From Thiomargarita sp. (lineage in GTDB: Bacteria; Pseudomonadota; Gammaproteobacteria; Beggiatoales; Beggiatoaceae), in the NCBI GenBank assembly GCA_020726335.1, contig DYSU01000027.1, forward strand, positions 1 to 33,129: a stretch of DNA of 33,129 bases, written 5' to 3'. The first letter of the stretch is position 1; every line of letters begins with the position of its first letter. The position numbers were made by a program, and so were the translations under genes. The notes below the pieces were generated by a model. That model saw nothing but the letters and a program-made list of their open reading frames with translations. It ran no database searches and was not told where the DNA came from. Below, in pieces: positions 17,157 to 25,674 of this stretch.

Positions 17157-17206
17157 TCGCAGTCAGATGAACAAAGCAAGCGGCAATACTGTTGGAATCA
17201 GGTGAA

Positions 17207-17225
17207 TTTTTGCCAGCGGCAAAAA
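17207..17225. repeat. Inverted repeat between the cupredoxin gene and norC
   Basis: TTTTTGCC-AGC-GGCAAAAA has perfect 8-bp arms and a 3-bp loop. It lies 12 bp after the cupredoxin stop on the minus strand. The T-run is on the wrong side of the stem for a classical terminator in that direction, so it is at best a weak transcript end. Confidence 0.45.
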
Positions 17226-17236
17226 GGACAGGTTGT

Positions 17237-17623
17237 TTATTTGCCAACCACCACTTCACCCGTCATTTCTGGATGGGGGCCGCAACGATAAGGAAATACA
17301 CCCACTGTGTCAAATACCCGTTCATAAACATCCTCTGGGAAAAGATAAGCAGGTTCAGGCTCACCCAGTTGTTTAAACCAAACGTTGTGATATTGGCGTT
17401 TTTCTTGATTAATCCAGCGCACTGTTGTGCCAACGTTCACTTCAAAATGGGCGGGGATGTATTTAAATTCATGAATACTGATCAAAACCACACCGTTTTC
17501 ATCGGTAGGTGGATTTTTATCCACAGTGGTATGGGTGGGTAAATGGCCGTTGCCATGTTCTGCCGCATCAAGAGCCATCCATTGGGCAAACAGTAAAAAA
17601 AATAACAAGATGCGTAACAACAT
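17237..17623 (-). CDS. Periplasmic cupredoxin (type 1 copper protein)
   Basis: This 128-residue protein has a signal peptide (1-21, ending DAA). The single cupredoxin domain shows the four type 1 copper ligands: H79 (QYHNVWF) and the C-terminal loop C114-x2-H117-x2-M120 (YRCGPHPEM). The C-x2-H-x2-M spacing resembles amicyanin rather than pseudoazurin or plastocyanin. The position between the nirS/NirT-like pair and norCB suggests it carries electrons to NirS or NorC. The start has AAGGA about 7 nt upstream. The 97-bp gap from the cytochrome gene contains no good activator box, so it is probably co-transcribed with nirS. Confidence 0.88.
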   Translation of the reverse strand: MLLRILLFFLLFAQWMALDAAEHGNGHLPTHTTVDKNPPTDENGVVLISIHEFKYIPAHFEVNVGTTVRWINQEKRQYHNVWFKQLGEPEPAYLFPEDVYERVFDTVGVFPYRCGPHPEMTGEVVVGK

Positions 17624-17720
17624 AGAGTTATCCTTTCAGTGGTTGACCAATGGCCAAGCACCTACGCGAAAGCGTTTTGACACTTTAGCATAAGCACTTA
17701 AGCACATGATAAACAGTGTG

Positions 17721-19415
17721 TTATCGGTCATTGGCTGTGGCATTGATTTCGGCTGTTGGATTATCCAGTGCCAGTTTATAGCCAACGGAAACATGATGCC
17801 AGCGGGCGGCACTGTAGTCATCGTGAATGGCAAACCCAATATTGTAGACTTTGCCCGCTTCGATGACAATATCACCTGCCGCGCCAGAATTGAGCTTGCG
17901 CGTCAGTTCAACCACCCACACACCATTCTCCAGCTTGCCCGTAAATTTCGCACCCGATCCGCCTGTCATGACCCTATCGGCAAGAATGTAACCGTTTTCG
18001 GTTGAACCATCCCCAGAGTTGAAGCGCAACAAGTCCATAAAATGTCCCGCTTTCAGCTCGGCTTGAATCGCCGCATCATCTTTACGGTTGTTATAGCCGC
18101 CCCGTTTTTTGTCTTTGCCAAACACTTTAAGATCGATTTTTGTCCGACTTTCACTGATGTATTTGGTTGCTTCCGACTTGACGGCATCCGGCATGGAATT
18201 GACATCATGATGACAGGTACCCCAACAGCCCAATTGATTGGCATATTGGGTTTCATCCGTGGTCAACATCAATGCCAGTTTGACTTGATTTTTGGCATCC
18301 ATTTTACCGCCTTCGACAAAAGGCAAGGGCGCATGGGGCGTATCTGGCCATTCAAAGCGCAGATAAAGATTTTCAGCATCATGGGTAGCACCCACTTTGA
18401 CGGGGATACTGCCGCGTTTATCAGGAATGGCTTGGGCTTCAAGTGCGGGTCTTTCGCCGCTGATAATCTTGCGCCCTATATCGGCGGCTTCTTTGTCATG
18501 ACAGGTAAAACAACGATCCCCTGCTTTAACGATGGCACGCGCGCCGCTGTGGTCTTTGCCCGTCATGACCCACTCAAAAGAGGCTTGGCCGGGGTAAAAC
18601 AGCACAATATTGCGTGTTGAGGCCTTGCCCCACGACACCGCCCCAGCCTCACTGGAGGCAATTGCTGTGGCTGTGGGCGCTTTCACTTGGATCAAGGGTG
18701 CAGTGGCTTGTGCAGTGGTTTTTATAGTGGTGGCTTCTGCCTCTGCTTTCTCTTTTTGCACTTGCTCAAAGGCTTGCCATTTGGCGGGTATCGGGCGAAT
18801 AAATGCGGGATTTGGGGTTTCCAGTGTTTCGATTTCTTCATCACTCAACTGGTCATGCACTTTTTTATGGACGATGCCTTTGTGACAATCAATGCAGGTA
18901 TTGCCTTTTTCCATGGCATTGCGGTGCTGTTGGTAGGCACGCGGCTTTTGCTGGCTCGGTTCCATGGTCTCAAAATCGTGGCAATTACGGCATTCGCGTG
19001 AATCTGTGGATTTCATCGCTACCCAGACCCGTTTTGCCATGGTCAAGCGTTCGGCATCGAATTTCTCTGGTGTTGCAACGGTTCCCATGACTTTATGAAA
19101 AACTTCGTTGCTGGCCTGAATTTTACGCACCACTTTGTGTATCCAAGGGCGCGGCACATGGCAATCAGGGCAACCTGCGCGCACCCCACTGCGGTTGCCA
19201 TCATGTATGCTGCCAACGTATTCTTGATACACATTCTCTTTCATTTCATGGCAAGAGATACAAAATTTCATTCTATTGGTGGCTTCCATGACCGTGTTAA
19301 AACCACCCCAGAAAATAATCCCTGCCACCATGAAAAACAGTGATGTGCCAAGCGTGGCACCAAACAAGGTCTTGCGCGAGAATAAGCTCGGTTTTTTGAG
19401 TGGCAAAACACCCAT
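17721..19415 (-). CDS. NirT/NapC-type tetrahaem cytochrome fused to an ethylbenzene-dehydrogenase-like haem domain
   Basis: The 564-residue protein has two parts. Residues 1-190 are a NapC/NirT quinol dehydrogenase: an N-terminal membrane anchor (about 19-38) and four CxxCH motifs at 52-56, 82-86, 142-146 and 174-178. After an Ala/Thr/Lys-rich linker (about 215-262) comes a periplasmic domain with a fifth motif, CFTCH, at 302-306 and CWGTCH (397-402), a C-x3-CH form. The strand pattern (THDAENLYLRFEW; ENGVWVVELTRKL; YNIGFAIHDD) is like the haem-binding subunit of ethylbenzene/DMSO-type dehydrogenases. It probably takes electrons from quinol and delivers them to NirS, standing in for NirT plus a soluble cytochrome. 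It lies 92 bp after nirS with AAGGAG before the start. Plain NirT proteins are about 200 residues. Confidence 0.88.
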   Translation of the reverse strand: MGVLPLKKPSLFSRKTLFGATLGTSLFFMVAGIIFWGGFNTVMEATNRMKFCISCHEMKENVYQEYVGSIHDGNRSGVRAGCPDCHVPRPWIHKVVRKIQASNEVFHKVMGTVATPEKFDAERLTMAKRVWVAMKSTDSRECRNCHDFETMEPSQQKPRAYQQHRNAMEKGNTCIDCHKGIVHKKVHDQLSDEEIETLETPNPAFIRPIPAKWQAFEQVQKEKAEAEATTIKTTAQATAPLIQVKAPTATAIASSEAGAVSWGKASTRNIVLFYPGQASFEWVMTGKDHSGARAIVKAGDRCFTCHDKEAADIGRKIISGERPALEAQAIPDKRGSIPVKVGATHDAENLYLRFEWPDTPHAPLPFVEGGKMDAKNQVKLALMLTTDETQYANQLGCWGTCHHDVNSMPDAVKSEATKYISESRTKIDLKVFGKDKKRGGYNNRKDDAAIQAELKAGHFMDLLRFNSGDGSTENGYILADRVMTGGSGAKFTGKLENGVWVVELTRKLNSGAAGDIVIEAGKVYNIGFAIHDDYSAARWHHVSVGYKLALDNPTAEINATANDR

Positions 19416-19507
19416 GTCGCACTCCTTAGATGAAGTTGAATAATGAGGTGCAAACCCAACAAGTTTTTAAAACCTGTCGGGCTTGGGTTTCAGTTTCAGT
19501 TACCCAA

Positions 19508-21214
<1,707 letters not shown>

Positions 21215-21252
21215 TTAGAATGCTGCCATGATTTCATCAATAAATCCACCCC

Positions 21253-21269
21253 ACTTTGATATTCAAAGT
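21253..21269. promoter_or_regulatory. Palindrome upstream of nirS, candidate operator
   Basis: ACTTTGA-TAT-TCAAAGT has perfect 7-bp arms. It contains FNR-like half sites (TTGA and TCAA), but they are 3 bp apart instead of 6, so it does not fit FNR/DNR. It is 75 bp before the nirS start and could be a binding site for a second regulator of nirS. Confidence 0.4.
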
Positions 21270-21429
21270 ATCAGTGCTTTTTGGAGGTGTTCACTGTTTA
21301 TTTTGCAGTCTTTTAACCATAGTTTATGAAGTGCTTATCATACGTTGGTTTTTGTGTAATCAACCACGGCCACTGTGGTAAATGGCAAACACATCATGCG
21401 CAGTCTCAAATATTTTTCACGGCCAGACA

Positions 21430-21472
21430 TTGACTTACATCAAAGTCAAAAAACTAACGTGTGTCTGATACT
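21430..21472 (+). promoter_or_regulatory. FNR/DNR-type box and -10 element of the hemerythrin promoter
   Basis: TTGACTTACATCAA (21430-21443) matches the FNR/DNR consensus with one base different. GATACT (21467-21472) begins 23 bp after it, so the box is centred near -42 of a start at about 21479. Read leftward, the same box has a weak GAGACT (21407-21402) 22 bp beyond it and might also serve nirS. Confidence 0.75.
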
Positions 21473-21510
21473 GTGGCATTGGTTTTTTAAAAAAATTAGG
21501 GAGAAAACAT

Positions 21511-22068
21511 ATGCAACATTTGTCTACCATCATATTGGCCCTTTTGGGCTTGACCTTGGCCACCATTGCTGGGTTTGGTTTTATGTCGGGCAGTTATTTG
21601 GCATGGCTTGCGCTCATTTTGCTGGCATTGTTGCCTTGGTTACACAATTGGATAATGGCAAAAAGATACCTGACTTGGAAAGAAGCCTACAGCGTTGGAA
21701 TCCAAACACTGGACGATGATCATAAACGTTTGTTGTATTTAATCAACACGTTAGATACTGCCGTGCATTATCAAACCGACATCGCATTTGAGCGTCAGGC
21801 TTTAAATGAAGTGGTTGACTACACACAAACGCACTTCGCTCGTGAAGAGAAATTAATGCAAACCCATCAATACCCCGATTATCCAGACCATAAGAAACAA
21901 CATGAGGCGATGATTGCGAAAGTCAACGAATTTGTGCAACACTATGACAGTGATCGTGATGGCACAATCGAAGAACTGTTAAACTATTTGCGCGAATGGT
22001 TGATTCATCACATCCAAGGCACTGATCAAAACTACAGCGGGTATTTGACTTCACGCGGTGTGCATTGA
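21511..22068 (+). CDS. Membrane-anchored bacteriohemerythrin
   Basis: This 185-residue protein has two N-terminal transmembrane segments (about 5-26 and 29-48) followed by a hemerythrin four-helix bundle with the full di-iron ligand set: H71 (LDDDHKRL), H108 and E112 (THFAREE), H127 and H131 (HKKQH), and H167 plus D172 (HIQGTD). Bacteriohemerythrins bind O2 reversibly and some interact with NO. Tethering to the inner membrane next to NirS and NorCB suggests O2 or NO handling at the site of denitrification. The start is supported by AGGGAGA about 6 nt upstream, and the promoter carries an FNR/DNR-type box, so expression should follow low oxygen or NO. There is no terminator before the nirC promoter. 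Confidence 0.93.
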   Translation: MQHLSTIILALLGLTLATIAGFGFMSGSYLAWLALILLALLPWLHNWIMAKRYLTWKEAYSVGIQTLDDDHKRLLYLINTLDTAVHYQTDIAFERQALNEVVDYTQTHFAREEKLMQTHQYPDYPDHKKQHEAMIAKVNEFVQHYDSDRDGTIEELLNYLREWLIHHIQGTDQNYSGYLTSRGVH

Positions 22069-22078
22069 GAGGTTACGG

Positions 22079-22120
22079 TTGACCCAAATCAAGGCAACCC
22101 ATGTTTCTGCACCCGATAAT
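22079..22120 (+). promoter_or_regulatory. FNR/DNR-type box and -10 element of the nirC operon
   Basis: TTGACCCAAATCAA (22079-22092) is a near-consensus box, and GATAAT (22115-22120) begins 22 bp after it, the same spacing and the same hexamer as at norC. The start would be near 22127, giving a structured leader of about 99 nt before nirC. The box begins 11 bp after the hemerythrin stop codon. Confidence 0.82.
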
Positions 22121-22152
22121 AAACCCCGTTTATCAGGTTTTCAAACGCCCTA

Positions 22153-22183
22153 TTGCCCGTCATACACAACGTATGGACGGCAA
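22153..22183 (+). repeat. Imperfect hairpin in the nirC leader
   Basis: TTGCCCGTCATAC and GTATGGACGGCAA pair around the 5-nt loop ACAAC with two single-base bulges. The hairpin lies entirely inside the predicted nirC leader, just upstream of the terminator-like hairpin. Confidence 0.55.
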
Positions 22184-22192
22184 GGCACTTAA

Positions 22193-22222
22193 GGGGGATG
22201 ACTCTCCTCCCCCGCTTTTTTT
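22193..22222 (+). terminator. Terminator-like attenuator hairpin ending 3 nt before nirC
   Basis: GGGGGA (22193-22198) pairs with TCCCCC (22208-22213), and a run of seven T (22216-22222) follows two bases later. Any transcript that enters nirC from upstream must pass through it. It therefore either ends hemerythrin read-through or acts as a regulated attenuator of the haem d1 operon. The only good ribosome-binding purines nearby are inside its left arm. Confidence 0.7.
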
Positions 22223-22224
22223 AA
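22198..22224 (+). CDS. Candidate 8-codon leader peptide through the nirC attenuator
   Basis: ATG at 22198 opens a short frame coding for MTLLPRFF. It ends with TAA at 22222-22224, one base before the nirC ATG (TAACATG). AAGG at 22191-22194 could serve as a close-spaced Shine-Dalgarno. A ribosome on this frame would melt the hairpin and could re-initiate at nirC. The frame is short enough to occur by chance; the exact fit to the hairpin and start codon is what makes it worth noting. Confidence 0.35.
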   Translation: MTLLPRFF

Positions 22225-22225
22225 C

Positions 22226-22540
22226 ATGTTGAAAAAAATATTTATTTTATCCTTTTGCCTGCCCATGGCGGCGATTGCCGCTGACATCACCCTGCAACGA
22301 CAAGACGAACTGCTTTATTTATTGCATCAAGATTGTGGCTCTTGTCACGGCATGACGTTAAAAGGTGGCTTGGGGCCGCCGCTGTTGCCGCAAGTTTTGC
22401 AGGATAAACCCGTGGAACTGCTCAGCGCAACCATTTTATTTGGCCGTCCCAGCACACCCATGCCGCCGTGGTCGTTTATGTTGAACGCAGATGAGGCCAC
22501 ATGGCTGGCGAAGCATTTAAAAGGTCAAGCACATGATTAA
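22226..22540 (+). CDS. nirC: NirC, small periplasmic cytochrome c
   Basis: This 104-residue protein has a signal peptide (1-18, ending AIA) and a monohaem c domain with CGSCH at 37-41. A Met in STPMPPWSFML or nearby is the likely axial ligand. NirC is an electron carrier in denitrifiers, linked to NirS maturation (d1 formation) and able to donate electrons to NirS. It has no linear Shine-Dalgarno sequence directly before its ATG; the bases there are the T-run of the attenuator hairpin. The stop overlaps nirF by 8 bp, so the two are translationally coupled. Confidence 0.93.
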   Translation: MLKKIFILSFCLPMAAIAADITLQRQDELLYLLHQDCGSCHGMTLKGGLGPPLLPQVLQDKPVELLSATILFGRPSTPMPPWSFMLNADEATWLAKHLKGQAHD

Positions 22541-23702
22541 ATTTCTCAGCCTTATTGTCGTTGCTGTTTTCAGCTTGTCGTTGCCAGCGGCTGAACCACG
22601 CGGCACGGGCGACATGGGCATCATCATCGAACGCGCCAACGGCAGTGTTTTGATCATTGAAACCACCCATAACAGCCAACTTTACCGCGTCGAAGGGTTG
22701 GGCGATTTGTCCCACGCTTCCGCCGTGTTTTCGCGTGATGAACGCCATGCCTATGTGTTTGGGCGCGACGGTGGCTTGAGTAAAATCGACCTTCTCAGCG
22801 GCACGTTGCTAAAGCGGGTGATGCAAGCGGGCAACAGCATCGGTGGCGCAATTTCCCAAGACGGCAAAATCATTGCAGTTTCCAATTATGAACCGGGCGG
22901 GGTAAAACTGTTTGATTCAACCAGCTTGGAATTGTTGTCCGATATTCCTGCCCATTATGCAGAAAGCAAACAATCCAAAACGGTGGGCTTGGTGGACGCG
23001 CCCAATCAACACTTTGTATTCAGTCTGTTTGAGGGCAATCAAATCTGGTTGCTTGATGCACACAACCCAAAACAACCCAAAATTCAAAAGTTTGCTGACA
23101 TCGGTTTGCAACCTTATGATGCGCTGATTTCCAGCAATGGCCGTTTTTATATCGCAGGATTGTTCGGCGAAGAGGGTCTTGCGCTGTTGGACTTGTGGCA
23201 ACTGGATAAAGGCGTGCAACGGATTTTGCCACACTATGGCAAAGATGACCCAAAAAAACCCGTTTATAAAATGCCTCATCTTGAAGGCTGGGCGTTGACG
23301 GACGATTACGCCCTGTTTCCAGCCGTGGGACGCAATGACGTGTTGGTGGCTGATCGTCGCACATGGCAGTTGGTCAAAAAAATTCCCGTTTACGGCCAAC
23401 CCGTATTTGTCATGTCGCGCCCCGATGGCCGTCAAGTGTGGGTCAATTTTGCCATGCCCAACAACGACACCGTGCAAATCATCGACACCTTGAAACTGGC
23501 GGTGATGACCACAAAAAAAATCGGCAAAGGGGTGTTGCACATGGAATTTACCCCACGCGGCGAAGCGGTCTGGTTGTCGGTGCGTGACGAAGACAAAGTG
23601 CAAATTTACGGCACAGAAGATGGGCAACTGCGAGGTGAGTTACCCGCGCACAAACCCAGCGGTATTTTCTTTGCCGCCCGAGCGCACCAAAGCGGCTTAT
23701 AG
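22533..23702 (+). CDS. nirF: NirF, haem d1 biosynthesis protein
   Basis: This 389-residue periplasmic protein has a signal peptide (about 1-19, ending PAA) and an eight-bladed d1-type propeller related to the NirS d1 domain: repeated strands such as AVFSRDERHAYVFGRDGGL and AISQDGKIIAVSNYEPGG (given in part), and GVLHMEFTPRGEAVWLSVRD near the end. NirF acts on a late precursor in haem d1 synthesis, after NirJ. Its ATG lies inside the nirC stop region (overlap of 8 bp). No nirN paralogue is present in the window, although nirN often accompanies nirF in other denitrifiers. Confidence 0.95.
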   Translation: MIKFLSLIVVAVFSLSLPAAEPRGTGDMGIIIERANGSVLIIETTHNSQLYRVEGLGDLSHASAVFSRDERHAYVFGRDGGLSKIDLLSGTLLKRVMQAGNSIGGAISQDGKIIAVSNYEPGGVKLFDSTSLELLSDIPAHYAESKQSKTVGLVDAPNQHFVFSLFEGNQIWLLDAHNPKQPKIQKFADIGLQPYDALISSNGRFYIAGLFGEEGLALLDLWQLDKGVQRILPHYGKDDPKKPVYKMPHLEGWALTDDYALFPAVGRNDVLVADRRTWQLVKKIPVYGQPVFVMSRPDGRQVWVNFAMPNNDTVQIIDTLKLAVMTTKKIGKGVLHMEFTPRGEAVWLSVRDEDKVQIYGTEDGQLRGELPAHKPSGIFFAARAHQSGL

Positions 23703-23717
23703 CCCGAGGAAACACCA

Positions 23718-24185
23718 TTGCCAGTCCCCTCTTTAACCGCTTTGCAACAACGCTTGTTAGACCGTTTTCAACACCGTCTGCCGTTGTCGCCTACGCCCTA
23801 TGCTGATATGGCAAAACGCTTAGACGTGGATGAAGCGCAACTTATTGACGCGCTTGATGATTTACAAAACAAGCACATCATCAGCCGCATTGGGCCTGTG
23901 TTTAAACCCCACCGCATCGGCACCAGCACGCTGGCGGCTCTGTCAGTTCCGTCACAGGATTTGGCCGCAACAGCGGCGTTTATCAGCACTTTGCCTGAAG
24001 TGAATCACAATTATGCGCGTGAACACCTGTTCAATCTTTGGTTTGTGCTGACCGCCACGGATGAAGCACATTTGCGCGCTGTCATTGCAACGATTGAAAC
24101 AACAACGGGTTTGCCTGTGATGTCTTTACCCATGTTACGAGAATTTCATATTGATTTAGGCTTTCAACTCAACCACATGAGGTAA
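23718..24185 (+). CDS. nirD: NirD, subunit of sirohaem decarboxylase
   Basis: This 155-residue protein of the AsnC/Lrp-like NirD/L/G/H family has an N-terminal winged-helix part (LLDRFQHRLPLSPTPYADMAK) and a C-terminal alpha/beta part with EVNHNYAREHLFNLWFVLTA. That Y-x-R-E-H-x-x-N-x-W-F-V pattern is shared by NirD and NirG. With NirL it forms the complex that removes two acetate side chains of sirohaem to give didecarboxysirohaem. The start is a rare TTG, accepted because GAGGA lies 7 nt upstream and the family alignment begins here. The nirL start follows 1 bp after its stop. Confidence 0.9.
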   Translation: MPVPSLTALQQRLLDRFQHRLPLSPTPYADMAKRLDVDEAQLIDALDDLQNKHIISRIGPVFKPHRIGTSTLAALSVPSQDLAATAAFISTLPEVNHNYAREHLFNLWFVLTATDEAHLRAVIATIETTTGLPVMSLPMLREFHIDLGFQLNHMR

Positions 24186-24186
24186 C

Positions 24187-24699
24187 ATGTACCAGCCTGA
24201 TGCGATTGATTGGCAGATTATCGAATATATTCAAGAGGGCTTGCCGCTGGTGCATCGGCCCTATGCCCCGTTGGCGACGCAACTTGGCTTAAGCGAAACA
24301 CACCTAACATCCCGCATTGCAAATTTACACCACACAGGTATTATTAAACGCTTTGGGATTGTCATTCATCACCGCCGTTTGGGCTATCAAGCCAACGGCA
24401 TGGTGGTGTGGGATGTGCCTGATGAGCAACTGATTGATACAGCACAACATTTTACCCAGTTTGTGCATGTCACGCTGTGTTATCAGCGTTCCCGCCACTT
24501 GCCCCAATGGCCGTATAATTTGTTTACCATGATTCACGGTCTTAACCGTCAACACGTTATCGCCCATGTGGCCGCCCTGAATGAGGCTTGTGGCTCATTT
24601 CCGCATGAAATTTTGTTCAGCCAGCAGTGTTTTAAACAGTGTGGCGCACATTATGTAAACCCGATCAAAACAGAGGTTAAACCCTGTGATAGACAATAA
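24187..24699 (+). CDS. nirL: NirL, subunit of sirohaem decarboxylase
   Basis: This 170-residue protein belongs to the same family as NirD but to the L/H branch: RFGIVIHHRRLGYQANGMVVWDV, then CYQRSRHLPQWPYNLFTMIHG (both given in part). The histidine pair in IHHR is in the region proposed for substrate binding or catalysis. It pairs with NirD. Its C-terminal end overlaps nirG by 14 bp, so translation is coupled through the whole DLGH run. Confidence 0.92.
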   Translation: MYQPDAIDWQIIEYIQEGLPLVHRPYAPLATQLGLSETHLTSRIANLHHTGIIKRFGIVIHHRRLGYQANGMVVWDVPDEQLIDTAQHFTQFVHVTLCYQRSRHLPQWPYNLFTMIHGLNRQHVIAHVAALNEACGSFPHEILFSQQCFKQCGAHYVNPIKTEVKPCDRQ

Positions 24700-25132
24700 C
24701 GACCGTGCGATTATTAACCACTTGCAGGGCGGGTTTCCCTTGTGTGAGCGACCTTATCAAGTGGTTGCCGAACATTTGGGACTGACTGAAACAGAGGTGC
24801 TACAACGTCTGCAAAACTTGCTCGACAAGAAAATTCTTAGCCGTTTTGGCCCGATGTACCATGCTGAAAAACTGGGCGGCGGTTTGACCTTGGCCGCCCT
24901 TAAAGTGCCGCCTGCGCGTTTTGACCAAGTGATGGCAATGGTCAATGCGTTTCCCGAAGTGGCGCACAATTACCAACGCGAACATGAATTGAATATGTGG
25001 TTTGTACTGGCGACAGAAACGCCGCAACGCATCCTTGCAGTGATTGCTGAAATTGAACAGCAAACAGGTTTGAAAGTCTATAACCTGCCTAAGGAACGGG
25101 AATATTTCATCGGCTTGAAGTGGGAGGTGTAG
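24686..25132 (+). CDS. nirG: NirG, sirohaem decarboxylase component
   Basis: This 148-residue protein is of the D/G branch, with RFGPMYHAEKLGGGLTLAAL and the Y-x-R-E-H signature in HNYQREHELNMWFVLA. It starts with GTG inside the end of nirL, with AGAGG upstream. In organisms that have all four genes, NirG and NirH form a second decarboxylase module next to NirDL. The stop TAG is followed immediately by the nirH ATG. Confidence 0.92.
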   Translation: MIDNNDRAIINHLQGGFPLCERPYQVVAEHLGLTETEVLQRLQNLLDKKILSRFGPMYHAEKLGGGLTLAALKVPPARFDQVMAMVNAFPEVAHNYQREHELNMWFVLATETPQRILAVIAEIEQQTGLKVYNLPKEREYFIGLKWEV

Positions 25133-25606
25133 ATGTTAGACCCCATTGACCGCGCCCTTATTCACGCCACGCAAGCGGGTTTGCCGCTGACTGTTCGCCC
25201 TTATCATACATTGGCCGTACAACTGGGCATAAACGCTGATGAAGTGATACAACGGCTACAAAACATGCTCGACAACGGCATCATCCGCCGCATCGGTGCA
25301 ATACCCAATCACTACGCGCTGGGCTATCAAGCCAACGGCATGACGGTGTGGGACGTGGATGATGACTTGATTGATGAACTGGGATTGTGCTGTGGTGTGC
25401 TGGATTTTGTCAGCCATTGTTATCAACGCCCACGCCATTGTCCCGAATGGCCGTACAACTTATTTGTCATGGTACACGGCAAAAACCGCAACGAAGTCGA
25501 ACAAAAAACAGCACAAATCGCCGCTTTGCTCGGTGTACATTGCCGTCAACATCAAATTCTTTACAGCAACCGAATTTTGAAAAAAACAGGGTTGCGCCTG
25601 ACTTGA
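25133..25606 (+). CDS. nirH: NirH, sirohaem decarboxylase component
   Basis: This 157-residue protein belongs to the L/H branch. RRIGAIPNHYALGYQANGM and CYQRPRHCPEWPYNLFVMVHG (given in part) closely parallel NirL. Where NirL has the HH pair, NirH has NHY, a difference expected between the L and H paralogues. The start is directly adjacent to the nirG stop, with GGGAGGT as ribosome binding site. It completes the D-L-G-H set, in the same order as in Pseudomonas aeruginosa. Confidence 0.92.
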   Translation: MLDPIDRALIHATQAGLPLTVRPYHTLAVQLGINADEVIQRLQNMLDNGIIRRIGAIPNHYALGYQANGMTVWDVDDDLIDELGLCCGVLDFVSHCYQRPRHCPEWPYNLFVMVHGKNRNEVEQKTAQIAALLGVHCRQHQILYSNRILKKTGLRLT

Positions 25607-25674
25607 TTTGTCTCAAGGCAAAGTGAACCGTGGGTTTTCATACTCAAGGCCAGAAAATCGCAGGGAGTCTCGCC

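Noticed and set aside
17207-17225. Inverted repeat after the cupredoxin gene as an intrinsic terminator
   Set aside because: On the minus strand the T-run precedes the stem, and A-rich sequence follows it.
21229-21241. TTGAT-GAA-ATCAT on the minus strand before nirS as an FNR/DNR box
   Set aside because: The spacer is 3 bp instead of 4 and no -10 element lies 22-23 bp beyond it.
22917-23627. 236-residue minus-strand open frame opposite nirF
   Set aside because: nirF is clearly coding across this whole span; the antisense frame has no start signal or recognisable domain.
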